NCBI RefSeq assembly: GCF_003387475.1
Contig: NZ_QUNO01000021.1
Location: 62,001 to 126,000, forward strand
Reading direction: 5' to 3'
Source of the DNA: Kutzneria buriramensis
Lineage (GTDB): Bacteria; Actinomycetota; Actinomycetes; Mycobacteriales; Pseudonocardiaceae
DNA: 64,000 nucleotides
The translations under genes were made by a program, and so were the position numbers. A model generated the notes under the pieces. That model made no database searches. It had not been told where the DNA came from and saw nothing but the letters and a program-made list of their open reading frames with translations. Below, one piece after another: positions 1 to 8,106 of the stretch; positions within the stretch are counted from its first letter, which is position 1, and each line of letters begins with the position of its first letter.

Positions 1-592
1 GCGCCGCCGTCAGTCCGGTTTGGATGAACACCACCGAGAACGCGCTGCCGACCGACTTGGCCGCGAACCGGTCGGCGTCGCCCACGCCGTTGAAGTGGAC
101 CGGCAGCATGGCCGGCAGGTCCGGGTAGCGGATGATGCCGATCACCGCGCTCGCCGCGACCACGGCGACCGGCAGCAGCATCCAGGCCCACGGGAACTTC
201 GGAGGATCGCTGCGCAGCGACGTGTCGGCGGCGACCCCCTGGCGCAGCCCGCCGAACCAGTCCTGCTCGCGCTTCGCCGCCGTGATCACGCGGTTGGCGC
301 GGTAGTACAGCACGTACCAAACGATCACCTGCGCCAGGATCGGCGCCGGCAGCAGCGCGATGCCGACCGTCAGCACGAGGGCGATGCCCACCAGGGTGAT
401 CAGCACGCCCGCGATGAGGATCGCGGTGCGGAAGCGGGCGGTTTCCCGCTGCACCACCGGGTCCTCGACCCGGTCGTCCGGCACGCGCACGCCGAAGCGC
501 ACGGTGCGCGCGGTCAGCGTCGGCGTCAGCCAGCCCAGGTAGACCAGCAGCGCCATCAAGATCAAGTGCACCACAACACCGGTCGTGGTCAC
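1..592 (-). CDS. DUF1648 / SdpI-like membrane protein, 3' end outside window
   Basis: The first 197 residues of a multi-pass membrane protein are visible; the gene runs off the left edge. Hydrophobic helices lie near residues 5-20, 55-80 and 120-140. A segment with PDLPAMLPVHFNGVGDADRF is typical of DUF1648, the domain shared with SdpI-type immunity and signalling proteins. The GTG start overlaps the stop of the upstream GntR regulator by four bases (GTGA), so the two are translationally coupled. YtrA-type GntR regulators are commonly paired with membrane proteins of this kind, which supports a regulator/membrane-protein operon. Substrate and role cannot be read from the sequence. Confidence 0.8.
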   Translation of the reverse strand, partial: MTTTGVVVHLILMALLVYLGWLTPTLTARTVRFGVRVPDDRVEDPVVQRETARFRTAILIAGVLITLVGIALVLTVGIALLPAPILAQVIVWYVLYYRANRVITAAKREQDWFGGLRQGVAADTSLRSDPPKFPWAWMLLPVAVVAASAVIGIIRYPDLPAMLPVHFNGVGDADRFAAKSVGSAFSVVFIQTGLTAA

Positions 593-981
593 GATGACTC
601 ATCCCCTTGTTGATTGTCGAAAGCCGCGAGCAGGTCCCGGCACGTGGCCAGCACCTCGTCCGCGGGTACCCCTTTGGCGACCGCCTCCGCGAGCAGCGTG
701 CGCGCCCGCGCCGACCAGTCGGCGGCGAACGACTCGTCCGAGGCGGTGGGACCGACGACGGCCCCGGTCTTGCGGTTCAGCCGCACGAATCCCTGTTGCC
801 GTAACAGGTCGTACGCCTTGTTCACGGTGTGGAAGTTGATGCCGAAGTCAGCCGCGAGCTGTCGGGTGGACGGCAGCGATTCGCCGTCGGGCAGCGTGCC
901 GGCGGCGATGCCCTCCACGATGCGGTCCCGCAGCTGCTGGTAGATCGGCACCTCGCTGGACAGGTCGAGGCTGATGATCAC
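589..981 (-). CDS. GntR family regulator, YtrA subfamily
   Basis: A 130-residue DNA-binding repressor. Residues 1-75 form the GntR winged helix (VPIYQQLRDRIVEG, then LPSTRQLAADFGINFHTVNKAY). The short C-terminal tail of about 50 residues has no large ligand domain, which defines the YtrA subfamily. The GTG start was chosen because AGGAGGGGGG lies five bases upstream and the fold starts there; an in-frame ATG further upstream would add 66 residues of non-family sequence. It is the first gene of a two-gene operon with the DUF1648 protein and probably represses its own promoter. The ligand is unknown. Confidence 0.88.
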   Translation of the reverse strand: MIISLDLSSEVPIYQQLRDRIVEGIAAGTLPDGESLPSTRQLAADFGINFHTVNKAYDLLRQQGFVRLNRKTGAVVGPTASDESFAADWSARARTLLAEAVAKGVPADEVLATCRDLLAAFDNQQGDESS

Positions 982-1003
982 GTGACCCCCCTCCTGTTGC
1001 TCT

Positions 1004-1041
1004 GTTGTAGTAGTTATAGAACAAAGCAACCAGGCGGGCAA
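1004..1041 (-). promoter_or_regulatory. Promoter and probable operator of the GntR operon
   Basis: On the minus strand, TTGCCC (1036-1041) and TATAAC (1013-1018) are separated by 17 bp, a near-consensus sigma-70 promoter. An imperfect dyad TTGT...ACAA (about 1004-1024) covers the -10 and start point, where a YtrA-type repressor would be expected to bind. The predicted leader is about 25 nt and carries the strong ribosome binding site. Confidence 0.6.
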
Positions 1042-1181
1042 GGAGGCTCGTCGGGTGTCGTTGATCACTGGCCGAATCCGTCGGTGTCCGGGCGTGGTTG
1101 TCGGGCCGGTCTCCCTGACTCGTCCCGGGCATCGCGCGTGACGGCTTGCTTCGCACATCGACTTGTTGTGAACCTTCACCC

Positions 1182-1682
1182 ATGACCTCAGAGCAGCGTG
1201 CCGTGTTCAAGAGCCAGTGGGTCCTGGAGGCCCAGGGAGCCGGCGGCGAACCCGTTCCGCCCTCCGTGCTGGCCGAGTGGCAGCGCTATCAGAAGACCTC
1301 GTGGTCTGCGCGACGTCGACATTCCGTCGTCGAGGTGTCGAGCCTTGTCGTCAGCGCCGCCATCCCCGCGCTGGCAGCCTTCGCGTTCGACGCGAGGATC
1401 GTTGCCGCTGTCGGTTCGCTCGCGGTTTTGGTCAACGGACTCCGGGCGCTGGGTGGTTTCAAGGAGAACTGGACCAGCCGAACACGGGCGAGGTATGCCA
1501 TCGAGCGAGAGATCGCTCTCTTCGCGGTGCACCACGGCAAATACGCCGGGCCCGGCGCGGCCGTCGCCTTGGTCGAGGCCGTCGAGGAGATCTGTGCCAC
1601 GGAACGCGAAGGCTGGGCAGCTCTTCGACTGGCCTACGGCGGGCTTTCGGAGAAGTCGAAGACCACGCCACACGCAAGCTGA
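1182..1682 (+). CDS. DUF4231 domain membrane protein
   Basis: A 166-residue protein. Residues 40-90 hold two adjacent hydrophobic helices (EVSSLVVSAAIPALAAF and ARIVAAVGSLAVLVNGL). They are followed by an amphipathic helix with the W..RTRARYAIEREIALF signature of DUF4231. These small two-helix proteins are widespread in actinobacteria and have no established biochemical role. The ATG was preferred to an ATG twelve codons upstream because homologous sequence begins after it, but no good ribosome binding site is visible and the start is uncertain. It diverges from the GntR operon with about 200 bp between. Confidence 0.72.
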   Translation: MTSEQRAVFKSQWVLEAQGAGGEPVPPSVLAEWQRYQKTSWSARRRHSVVEVSSLVVSAAIPALAAFAFDARIVAAVGSLAVLVNGLRALGGFKENWTSRTRARYAIEREIALFAVHHGKYAGPGAAVALVEAVEEICATEREGWAALRLAYGGLSEKSKTTPHAS

Positions 1683-1972
1683 CGGCACGGCGATCCGCCA
1701 AGTCCGGTCGGACGGGACGGTCGCCGATCGCCGGCGGGCGACCTCATGCCGTCGACTTGGGCGATTCGGACACCCCTGCGCCTGATGGATGAGGCTCGAA
1801 GACCGCATTCGGGGCAGCCGCACCCTCACGTCGAAGCACTGCCTTTTGGGACATGTTTCGGCGCGCCTATCGCCCGTATCGTGGGCGGCAGGGGGTCCTT
1901 CGGTTCGCAAATACGCGCTCCCGGATCTGTTTCCGCCCATCGGTCGCGGCAAATATCAGGAAGGCGCACGTG

Positions 1973-3148
1973 ATGCTCTCTCGAAGTCGATTAAGACGCC
2001 CGGTGTCGCCGGGTAGGGTCTTCTCCGTCGCCGGAATCGGCATTCTCGTCGCCGTTCTCGGGGCGCCGCAGGCGCTGGCCAGCGCCCCCGGGGACGCGGT
2101 GCAGTGCGGCGACACGGTGACGGCCAGCATTCAGCTCGACAGCGACCTGAACTGCACCGGGGCGGCGCTCACCATTGCCGCCAGCGGCGTCACCGTCGAT
2201 CTCGGCGGTCACACGGTGGTCGGGACGACCAGTGGGATATCGGCGCAGAACCAGACCGATGTGACCATTGTCAACGGAACCGTCGGCGGCGGGATATCGC
2301 TCATCGGGGTGAAGCCGAGCGCCTTCACGAACCTGCGTGTCGACAGCCTCACGCTCAAGCTGGGCACCAGAGTCGTGGCCACGGACTCGGTGATCCAGAA
2401 CGGCAACATCAACCTTCAGGGCGACCTCTCGCTGGTCAGGTCCTCGATGATCGGCGTCCACACGCGCGCCATGTCCTCCGGGATCACCATGACCGACAGC
2501 ACGGTGACCGACAGCGGATTCTCCACCAACGGGGTCGGCTTCACGTTGACCAGGAACACCCTGACGCGCACCGTGATAGGCGAGGACGAGTCCGGCAATC
2601 AGGTCGCGATCGACAACAAGTTCATTCAGAGCCACCTGGACGTGCTCCTGGTCAACAGTCTCGACATCGAGAACAATCAGTTCACCGGGCCGGGCTCCGG
2701 CCTGGCCGTCGACGACAGCATCTTCCGGGCGAGCACCGTCAAGGGAAACGTGTTCGACGGCGCCAGAGTGGGCATCGCCATCAACACCGCCAACTTCGGG
2801 CGGATCGACAACATCGCCATCACGCACAACGTGTTCTTCAACAACTCGGCGGCCGGGATTCTCCTGGAGGCCCCGAAGGGTGACGGCGCGCATGGCGTCG
2901 CCATCAGTGACAACGTGTTCGCGTCGAACGGCAAGGCATCGAACGGATTCGTCGACAGGCATGGCGTCCCCGTCGACGACGGCGTGCACGTCGACATCCC
3001 GGCCGGCAACCAGGTGACCATCGGCAACAACGTCACGCTGGACAACGCCGATCACGGCATCGAGGCGACACCGGGCACCGTGATCGACGGCGGCGGCAAC
3101 ATCTCGGTGGGCGACCCGAACGGCTGCGTCGGCGTCGTCTGCAAGTGA
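1973..3148 (+). CDS. Secreted right-handed parallel beta-helix protein
   Basis: A 391-residue exported protein. The signal peptide has arginines in its first ten residues, a hydrophobic core (FSVAGIGILVAVLG) and probable cleavage after ALA near residue 36. The rest is a run of short beta-strand repeats of about 22 residues with regularly spaced N, D, G and V (for example IDNNVFDGARVGIAI-like turns), the pattern of NosD or pectate-lyase-like beta-helices. Four cysteines lie at the ends (QCGDT, LNCTG, GCVGVVCK) and could cap the helix by disulfides. No catalytic residue can be assigned. AGGAAGG precedes adjacent GTG/ATG codons; the ATG is used here. It converges on the FAD monooxygenase with a 4-bp gap. 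Confidence 0.8.
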   Translation: MLSRSRLRRPVSPGRVFSVAGIGILVAVLGAPQALASAPGDAVQCGDTVTASIQLDSDLNCTGAALTIAASGVTVDLGGHTVVGTTSGISAQNQTDVTIVNGTVGGGISLIGVKPSAFTNLRVDSLTLKLGTRVVATDSVIQNGNINLQGDLSLVRSSMIGVHTRAMSSGITMTDSTVTDSGFSTNGVGFTLTRNTLTRTVIGEDESGNQVAIDNKFIQSHLDVLLVNSLDIENNQFTGPGSGLAVDDSIFRASTVKGNVFDGARVGIAINTANFGRIDNIAITHNVFFNNSAAGILLEAPKGDGAHGVAISDNVFASNGKASNGFVDRHGVPVDDGVHVDIPAGNQVTIGNNVTLDNADHGIEATPGTVIDGGGNISVGDPNGCVGVVCK

Positions 3149-3152
3149 CCCG

Positions 3153-4268
3153 CTAGGCCGGCTTCGTGGTCGGGGCGAACGCCGGGAGGGCGTCGAGGCT
3201 GTGGCGAACGGCCTCGGCGCCGTACTCGAACATCTGCCGTTCGTACGCGCCGACGGCGGCGACCAGGTCCCGGCGACCCTCGATCAGGTTACGCCGCAAC
3301 AGATCGGCGTCGCGCAGGGCGGTGTTCGCGCCGTTGCCGCCGGTCGGGGAGGTGGCATGGATCGCGTCGCCGAGCAGCGTGACGGGACCGGGCGCCCAGC
3401 GCTCGCGGGGCTCGACGACCCGGATGGACAGCAGGGTGCTGTTGTCCGGGTCGGACTGCTCGACGAGCGCCCGCAGATCCGGGTGCCAACCGTCCATCCT
3501 GGACAGTGCGGCCTCCTGCGGGGTCGCCGCGCCGAGCGAGCCGTCCGGCGGCAGGATCATGGCCCAGCGCACGTAGTCGCGGATGTCCGGCAGGGTCACC
3601 TCGGGCGCGAGCTCCTCGGCGGCCTGCTTCGGCGGGGTCCGGAACCGCATCGCGCCGAGCAGCAGGCTCACGCCGTCGCCGGCGATCTTCGAGCCGTATG
3701 CCCGGGACAGGCCGGCGAACTGCTCGGTCAGCGACGTGCGGCCGATGACGAACCGGACGCCGGTGTCGGTCTGCCTGGTCTGCGGCGACAGCGCCGCGCG
3801 GACGGCGGAGCCGACGCCGTCGGCCCCGACGAGCAGGTCGGCGACGGCGGGGTCGCGATCCGCGAACCGGGCCTCGACGCGGCCGTCGGACAGCACCTCG
3901 TAGCCGGTCAGCGCGGCGCCGGTGTGCACCGGCAGCCCCGTCAGGAGCAGGTGCCGGAGCACGTGCCGGTCGACGACGAACCCGCTGCGGCCGGGGCCGA
4001 GCTCGCCGATCCGGTTGAGCTGCGAGTCCAGCACCAGCCGCTCGACATAGGTGTCGTCGACGATCTCGTCCAGCAGCGGGTGCCAGCGCGCCGGCAGACA
4101 GCCGCGCAGCGCCTCGAAACCGACTGCGTTCAGCACGAGCCGGTAGCCCTGGAACCGCGCGGTGATCGCCGGGTCGCGCTCGTACACGTCGACGTCGATG
4201 CCGGCGCCACGCAGGCCCTGGGCCAGGGCAAGGCCGCCCAGGCCGGCTCCGGCCACGGAAACTTGCAT
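3153..4268 (-). CDS. FAD-dependent monooxygenase (PHBH fold)
   Basis: A 371-residue class A flavoprotein hydroxylase. The N-terminal dinucleotide motif is GAGLGGLALAQGL, a DG motif (LLVGADGVGSAVR) sits near residue 150, and a GD motif (VTLLGDAIHATSPTGGNGAN) near residue 300 contacts FAD ribose. Such enzymes use NAD(P)H and O2 to hydroxylate aromatic or drug-like substrates; the substrate here is unknown. The ATG lies six bases after GGGAGG; a GTG one codon earlier is too close. The promoter is overlain by three palindromic operators, so expression is probably inducible by a ligand of a TetR-type repressor encoded elsewhere. Confidence 0.9.
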   Translation of the reverse strand: MQVSVAGAGLGGLALAQGLRGAGIDVDVYERDPAITARFQGYRLVLNAVGFEALRGCLPARWHPLLDEIVDDTYVERLVLDSQLNRIGELGPGRSGFVVDRHVLRHLLLTGLPVHTGAALTGYEVLSDGRVEARFADRDPAVADLLVGADGVGSAVRAALSPQTRQTDTGVRFVIGRTSLTEQFAGLSRAYGSKIAGDGVSLLLGAMRFRTPPKQAAEELAPEVTLPDIRDYVRWAMILPPDGSLGAATPQEAALSRMDGWHPDLRALVEQSDPDNSTLLSIRVVEPRERWAPGPVTLLGDAIHATSPTGGNGANTALRDADLLRRNLIEGRRDLVAAVGAYERQMFEYGAEAVRHSLDALPAFAPTTKPA

Positions 4269-4291
4269 CACAAACCTCCCGAACAGGGGAA

Positions 4292-4350
4292 ACGAACTTA
4301 GTTCGTCAATAACGAACTAAGTTCTACTCGACGAACTTAGTTCGTGTCAA
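4292..4350 (-). promoter_or_regulatory. Promoter with three tandem palindromic operators (TetR-type)
   Basis: Two perfect copies of ACGAACTTAGTTCGT (4292-4306 and 4331-4345) flank a third, slightly degenerate copy (4312-4325, ACGAACTAAGTTCT). Their centres are 19-20 bp apart, about two helical turns, so bound dimers would lie on one face. On the minus strand, TTGACA (4345-4350) and TAGAAC (4321-4326) with an 18-bp spacer form a promoter fully covered by these sites. The palindrome size and symmetry fit a TetR-family repressor. No such gene is adjacent. Confidence 0.75.
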
Positions 4351-4417
4351 CCGCCGCCGAGGGGACGACCGCGACGGCGCGAGGAGGTGCGGGGCCGGTT
4401 CGCCGCCTGATCGGACG

Positions 4418-4454
4418 CCACGGGGTGTGCGGCCGGCGGCCGCACACCCCGTGG
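4418..4454 (-). terminator. Terminator of the ricin-type lectin gene
   Basis: A perfect 17-bp stem (CCACGGGGTGTGCGGCC and its complement) with a 3-nt loop lies 45 bp downstream of the lectin stop codon. There is no U-tract, as is usual for high-GC actinobacterial hairpin terminators. Confidence 0.75.
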
Positions 4455-4498
4455 TCGGTCATTCGGTTGTCACGCGTCGGTCAGACGGCGAGGAGGAC

Positions 4499-5188
4499 TC
4501 AGAACTCCCAGTCCTGGTTGAACCCCTCGATGCCGTGGTCGTCCCACAGCTGCACCGGCGTGCCCGGGGCGCCGATGTTGTCCGCGTCGGCGTCCAGCAC
4601 CCGGCCGCTGTCGGCGTTGACCCACTTGAACAGCTCGTTGTTGGTCTGCACGTCGTAGTAGCCGGTGTCCACCAGCCACCACAGCTGGTTGGCCTGGTCG
4701 GGGCCGAGGTCGTCCCACAGCTGCACGTGCGTGCCGTTGTCGCCGATGGTGTCCAGGTCGGCGTCGAGCGGGCGGCCGCTGGCGTTGTTGACGATCTTGT
4801 ACAGGCCGGCGGTGTCCGTGCCGGCGATCGTCCACTGCTGGTTCGACGCGTCGGCGCCGGCGTCGGGCCACAGTGCGACGCTGGTGCCGTTGTCGCGGAT
4901 GGTCTCCGTGTCGGCGTCCAGCACACCGTAGTTGTCGAAGTTGTAGATCTTCGTGACCGGCGCCTCGTTCGCGTTCGGCTTCACGAACTTCGGGTTCACC
5001 GACGCGTCCGGCTTGGCGACCGACGCGAACGGAGCCGCCTTGCCGTGCGCCGCCGCGGTGGATCTCGCCACCTTGTGCGTGTGTGCAGACCCCGACGCGG
5101 TGGGCGCCGCCGAAGCCGTGCCGACGCCTGCGGCCAGCACGGAGCCGCCCAGTGTCATGACCGCGAGCGCGGAGAATACCTTCTTCAT
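4499..5188 (-). CDS. Secreted ricin-type beta-trefoil lectin-like protein
   Basis: A 229-residue exported protein. The signal peptide is MKKVFSALAVMTLGGSVLAA with cleavage after TASA, followed by a linker to about residue 85. Three beta-trefoil repeats follow, each with an LDAD...G..V.LW element and a Q-x-W-type motif (NQQWTI, NQLWWL, NQDWEF). Such folds usually bind carbohydrate; there is no attached catalytic domain, so it probably acts as a free lectin or adhesin. The second of two adjacent ATGs is best spaced from GGAAAGG. A strong hairpin terminator follows and several dyads precede the gene. Confidence 0.85.
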   Translation of the reverse strand: MKKVFSALAVMTLGGSVLAAGVGTASAAPTASGSAHTHKVARSTAAAHGKAAPFASVAKPDASVNPKFVKPNANEAPVTKIYNFDNYGVLDADTETIRDNGTSVALWPDAGADASNQQWTIAGTDTAGLYKIVNNASGRPLDADLDTIGDNGTHVQLWDDLGPDQANQLWWLVDTGYYDVQTNNELFKWVNADSGRVLDADADNIGAPGTPVQLWDDHGIEGFNQDWEF

Positions 5189-5370
5189 CATTGCCTTTCC
5201 TGAGTGTGAACCCATCCAGCGCGGGACGCTGGTTGGCGTGGTGGGCGCGCGGCGGCATGCGCAGCCGAATCGGCTGTCCTGCATGCACTTCGTGGTCCTG
5301 CCGCCGAAAGCTGAGTGTCGCGCGCGGACACTCGCCGGTTCGCGATCGACGCGGAGCGGCAGGCGTGCGC

Positions 5371-5481
5371 CTAGGGCCGCTCGAAGCGGCGCTCGGTGGT
5401 GATGTCCGCGGCTGTCCGGTCGAGGCACGGCTGCGCGAAGGAGGTGGCCTCGAGTCTGGCCACGACGACTGCTGCTGGCAT
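5371..5481 (-). CDS. Possible small peptide gene, 36 aa
   Basis: An ATG preceded by GGGGGGAACACC opens a 36-codon frame ending in TAG, encoding MPAAVVVARLEATSFAQPCL and then an acidic/basic tail ending RRFERP. About 86% of third positions are G or C while first and second positions are less so, which is the local coding signature. It has one cysteine and several Ser/Thr but no recognisable precursor-peptide motif and no adjacent modifying enzyme. It could be a small regulatory or secreted peptide, or chance. Confidence 0.3.
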   Translation of the reverse strand: MPAAVVVARLEATSFAQPCLDRTAADITTERRFERP

Positions 5482-5608
5482 GGTGTTCCCCCCGAATCAC
5501 CCGCGGCGCCAGGAAGTCCTGGACTGCACCAGAGTACGGGATGTGGTGATCCGTGACCACGAAATCGAGCGGCAATCTTGTGGCGGTTCGCCCGCCGCGT
5601 CCTGTCGA

Positions 5609-5614
5609 TAGATT
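5609..5614 (+). promoter_or_regulatory. -10 element of a leaderless phosphotransferase transcript
   Basis: TAGATT ends six bases before the GTG start, placing transcription initiation on the G of the start codon. No ribosome binding site is present, consistent with a leaderless mRNA. Confidence 0.5.
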
Positions 5615-5620
5615 CGGCAC

Positions 5621-6508
5621 GTGAGCGAGTTGGAGCAGGTGGCGGCGGCGCTGGGCAGCCCGGTCGTCGGGACGCGGGTGCTGGCCGGTGGGTTCTCCCA
5701 CGAGACGTCGCTGCTCACGTTGGCGAGCGGGCCGGTGGTGGTGCGGATCGGCGACACCGACCACGCGATCGAGGCCGCGGTCATGGCGGCCGCGCGCCGG
5801 CACGTCCCCGTGCCCGAGGTGATCGACGTCCTGTCGGTGGGCTCGCGGTCGGCGATGGTGCTGGAGTACGTGGTCGGGACCCCGCTGAGCGAGGTGCTCG
5901 ACGACGCCGGGACCGACCTCGGGCCGCTCGGCGTCGAGGTCGGGCGGGTCGCCGCGGCCATCGGCGCGACGACGTTCGACCGTCCCGGGTTCTTCGCCGA
6001 CGCCGACCTCGACGTCAAGCCGCAAATCCCGTGGTCGCAACAACTTCCCGAGTTCGCCGCCGGGTGCATGGATGCCGTGCCCGCCGCGCGGCTGGACCCG
6101 GCCACGCGCACGGCCTGGGCGGCGCTCTGCGCGGGCCACGCCCCGGCCCTTGCCGCCGTCGACGATGACGCCCGCCTGGTCCATGCCGATCTGAACCCCA
6201 AGAACATCCTCGTCACCCGCGTCCGCGGCGGATGGCGCGTCGACGCCGTTCTCGACTGGGAGTTCAGCTTCTCCGGCTGCCCGTACGCCGACGCCGCCAA
6301 CATGACGCGGTTTGGCGCGGACTACCCGTCAGAGTTCGTGGCCGGCTTCCAGTCGGCCTTCGCCGACGAGCCGGCGGAATGGCTGTACCTCGGCCGGGTC
6401 ATGGACATGTTCGCCCTCAGCGACCTGGTCACCCGCCCCGCCGGCAATCCCGTCGCCGACCGGGCGGCGCGGGAGATCCGGCGCTGGGTCGCCGAGTCAC
6501 GCCGGTGA
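5621..6508 (+). CDS. Aminoglycoside phosphotransferase-fold (APH) family protein
   Basis: A 295-residue kinase-like protein. The N-lobe carries GGFSHETSLL and VVVRI; the catalytic loop is HADLNPKNIL near residue 187 (HxDxxxxN) and the metal-binding Asp is in DAVLDWEF near residue 210, so the active site looks intact. Family members phosphorylate aminoglycosides, macrolides, choline, homoserine or other small alcohols; the substrate cannot be assigned. The GTG start fits a leaderless transcript. The 3' end abuts a thioesterase remnant on the opposite strand. Confidence 0.85.
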   Translation: MSELEQVAAALGSPVVGTRVLAGGFSHETSLLTLASGPVVVRIGDTDHAIEAAVMAAARRHVPVPEVIDVLSVGSRSAMVLEYVVGTPLSEVLDDAGTDLGPLGVEVGRVAAAIGATTFDRPGFFADADLDVKPQIPWSQQLPEFAAGCMDAVPAARLDPATRTAWAALCAGHAPALAAVDDDARLVHADLNPKNILVTRVRGGWRVDAVLDWEFSFSGCPYADAANMTRFGADYPSEFVAGFQSAFADEPAEWLYLGRVMDMFALSDLVTRPAGNPVADRAAREIRRWVAESRR

Positions 6509-6602
6509 GGGCGCCCAGGTGGGCAATCAGGCCCTGGCGGTCGAAGTCGGCCTGCACGCGTGACCGCGCGCCGTCGTTCGTGAGGACGCCCGGTTCCGGT
6601 GC
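6498..6602 (-). pseudogene. Remnant of a PaaI-type thioesterase N-terminus
   Basis: On the minus strand, between the phosphotransferase and the MFS exporter, a 35-codon stretch reads VLTNDGARSRVQADFDRQGL then IAHLGALTGV. The segment V-x-A-D-F-x-R-Q-G-L-I-A-H-L-G-A resembles the amino-terminal helix of PaaI-family hotdog thioesterases, and codon use is strongly GC3. There is no start codon upstream and the similarity stops at the phosphotransferase stop codon, so the rest of the gene appears lost. The call rests on one short motif. Confidence 0.4.
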
Positions 6603-6638
6603 GTAAGGTGCGGGAGGAACGACGCCGGAGGGGGAGCA

Positions 6639-8045
6639 GTGCCGCAGCTGAGCCAGAAGATCGTCGTGCCCGTCGTGTACGTCGCCGCGGTGTTCATGTC
6701 GATCCTGGACAGCACGGTGGTCAACGTCACGCTGCCGTCCATCGCCCGTCAGTTCCAGGTGCAGCCGGAGCAGGGGCACGCGGTGATCATCGGCTACCTG
6801 CTCAGCCTCGCCGTGTTCATGCCGGTCTCCGGCTGGCTCGCCGACCGCTTCGGGGAGAAGCGGGTGTTCCTGACGTCGCTGGCGCTGTTCGTGGCGGCGT
6901 CGGCGCTGTGCGGGCTGGCGCAGAGCCTGCCGGCGCTGGTGGTGTTCCGGGTGGTGCAGGGCGCGGGCGGCGGCATGCTCGTGCCGGTCGGCATGGCGAT
7001 GGTGCTGCGCGTGTTCGAGCCGGTGGAGCGGCCCCGGCTGACCCGGATGATGAACCTGGCCACGATCTTCGCGCCGGCGTCCGGGCCGGTGATCGGCGGC
7101 CTGCTCACGGTGCGGCTGTCCTGGCGGTACGTGTTCTACGTCAACATCCCCATCGGGGCGGCGGCGTTCCTGTTCGGGCTGCTGTTCCTGACCGGATCGT
7201 CGCCGGCGCTCGCGCGCCGCTTCGACGTGGCGGGATTCCTGTTGTCCGGCAGCGGTTTCGGCGCGGTGATCTACGCGCTGAGCGAGGGGCCGGAGCGCGG
7301 CTGGGACCGGCCGGACGTGCTCGTCACGGGGGCGCTCGGCGTCGCGCTGCTGATCACGCTGGTGCTGGTGGAGCTGCGGACCGAGACGCCCGTGCTGAAC
7401 CTGCGGCTGCTCGGCAACCGGCCGTTCCGCACCAGCTCGTCGGTGCTTTTCCTGAGCACGGCGGCGTTTCTCGGCGTGCTGTATCTGATGCCGCAGTTCC
7501 TCCAGACGGTTCGCGGCTTCGACCCGCTGGAGTCGGGGCTCACGACGTTTCCCGAGGCGGTCGGCGTGGTGATCTGCCTCCAGGTCATCGCGCGGGTCTA
7601 CCCGCGGGTCGGTCCGCGCCGGCTCCAGCTGGTCGGGCTGCTGGGGCTGGCGGCGGTGGTGGGCTGGATGGCGTTGATCGGCCTGGACACGCCGCGGTGG
7701 CAGATCGTGGCGCTGATGTTCCTGGCCGGCGTGAGCATGGGGTTCGTCTTCATGCCGACGCAGACCGCCGCCTTCGCCACCATGCCGACGGAGTCGCTCA
7801 GCCAGTCGTCCGCGCTGTACAACGTGGGCCGGCAGCTCGGCTCGGCCGCCGGCGTCGCCGGCCTGAGCACGGTGGTCGCCGCGCTCGGTTCGGACGGCGA
7901 GGGGCCGGGTCCGATCGCCTACCACGCCGGTTTCCTCACCGCGGCCACGTTCGCGCTGCTCGCCGCGGCCGTTTCGCTGACCACCCGGGACGCCGACGCC
8001 GCCGCGACCATGCGGTCCGTCGAGCGTGTCGCCGACCACGCTTAG
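6639..8045 (+). CDS. MFS exporter, DHA2 (EmrB/QacA) family
   Basis: A 468-residue, 14-helix drug:H+ antiporter. Helix 1 carries the DHA2 signature FMSILDSTVVNVTLPSIA, the loop between helices 2 and 3 has GWLADRFGEKRVF (motif A), and VVQGAGGGMLVP marks helix 4. It exports hydrophobic drugs or metabolites; the substrate is unknown. GTG follows GGAGGGGGA at a good distance. The GbsR/MarR-type gene begins about 60 bp downstream on the same strand and may be its regulator. Confidence 0.92.
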   Translation: MPQLSQKIVVPVVYVAAVFMSILDSTVVNVTLPSIARQFQVQPEQGHAVIIGYLLSLAVFMPVSGWLADRFGEKRVFLTSLALFVAASALCGLAQSLPALVVFRVVQGAGGGMLVPVGMAMVLRVFEPVERPRLTRMMNLATIFAPASGPVIGGLLTVRLSWRYVFYVNIPIGAAAFLFGLLFLTGSSPALARRFDVAGFLLSGSGFGAVIYALSEGPERGWDRPDVLVTGALGVALLITLVLVELRTETPVLNLRLLGNRPFRTSSSVLFLSTAAFLGVLYLMPQFLQTVRGFDPLESGLTTFPEAVGVVICLQVIARVYPRVGPRRLQLVGLLGLAAVVGWMALIGLDTPRWQIVALMFLAGVSMGFVFMPTQTAAFATMPTESLSQSSALYNVGRQLGSAAGVAGLSTVVAALGSDGEGPGPIAYHAGFLTAATFALLAAAVSLTTRDADAAATMRSVERVADHA

Positions 8046-8056
8046 CTTTCACCTCC

Positions 8057-8075
8057 TACACTGGGGCTTCAGTGT
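8057..8075 (+). promoter_or_regulatory. Promoter element and dyad before the GbsR/MarR gene
   Basis: TACACT (8057-8062) is a good -10 hexamer, and it forms one arm of the inverted repeat ACACTG-N6-CAGTGT (8058-8075). The site lies 30-50 bp upstream of the regulator start, as expected for autoregulation. No clear -35 was found. Confidence 0.45.
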
Positions 8076-8106
8076 CGATTGAAGTCGATCGGTGGGGGTG
8101 GATGGC

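Larger units (their letters stand above)
5192..5620. other. 429-bp divergent intergenic region with several dyads
   Basis: The space between the lectin and the phosphotransferase contains three short perfect inverted repeats near the lectin: CCAGCG/CGCTGG (5216-5232), the palindrome CAGCCGAATCGGCTG (5262-5276) and GAGTGTC/GACACTC (5314-5334). It also holds a possible 36-codon gene on the minus strand. The dyads are candidate operators for the lectin promoter. Confidence 0.45.
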
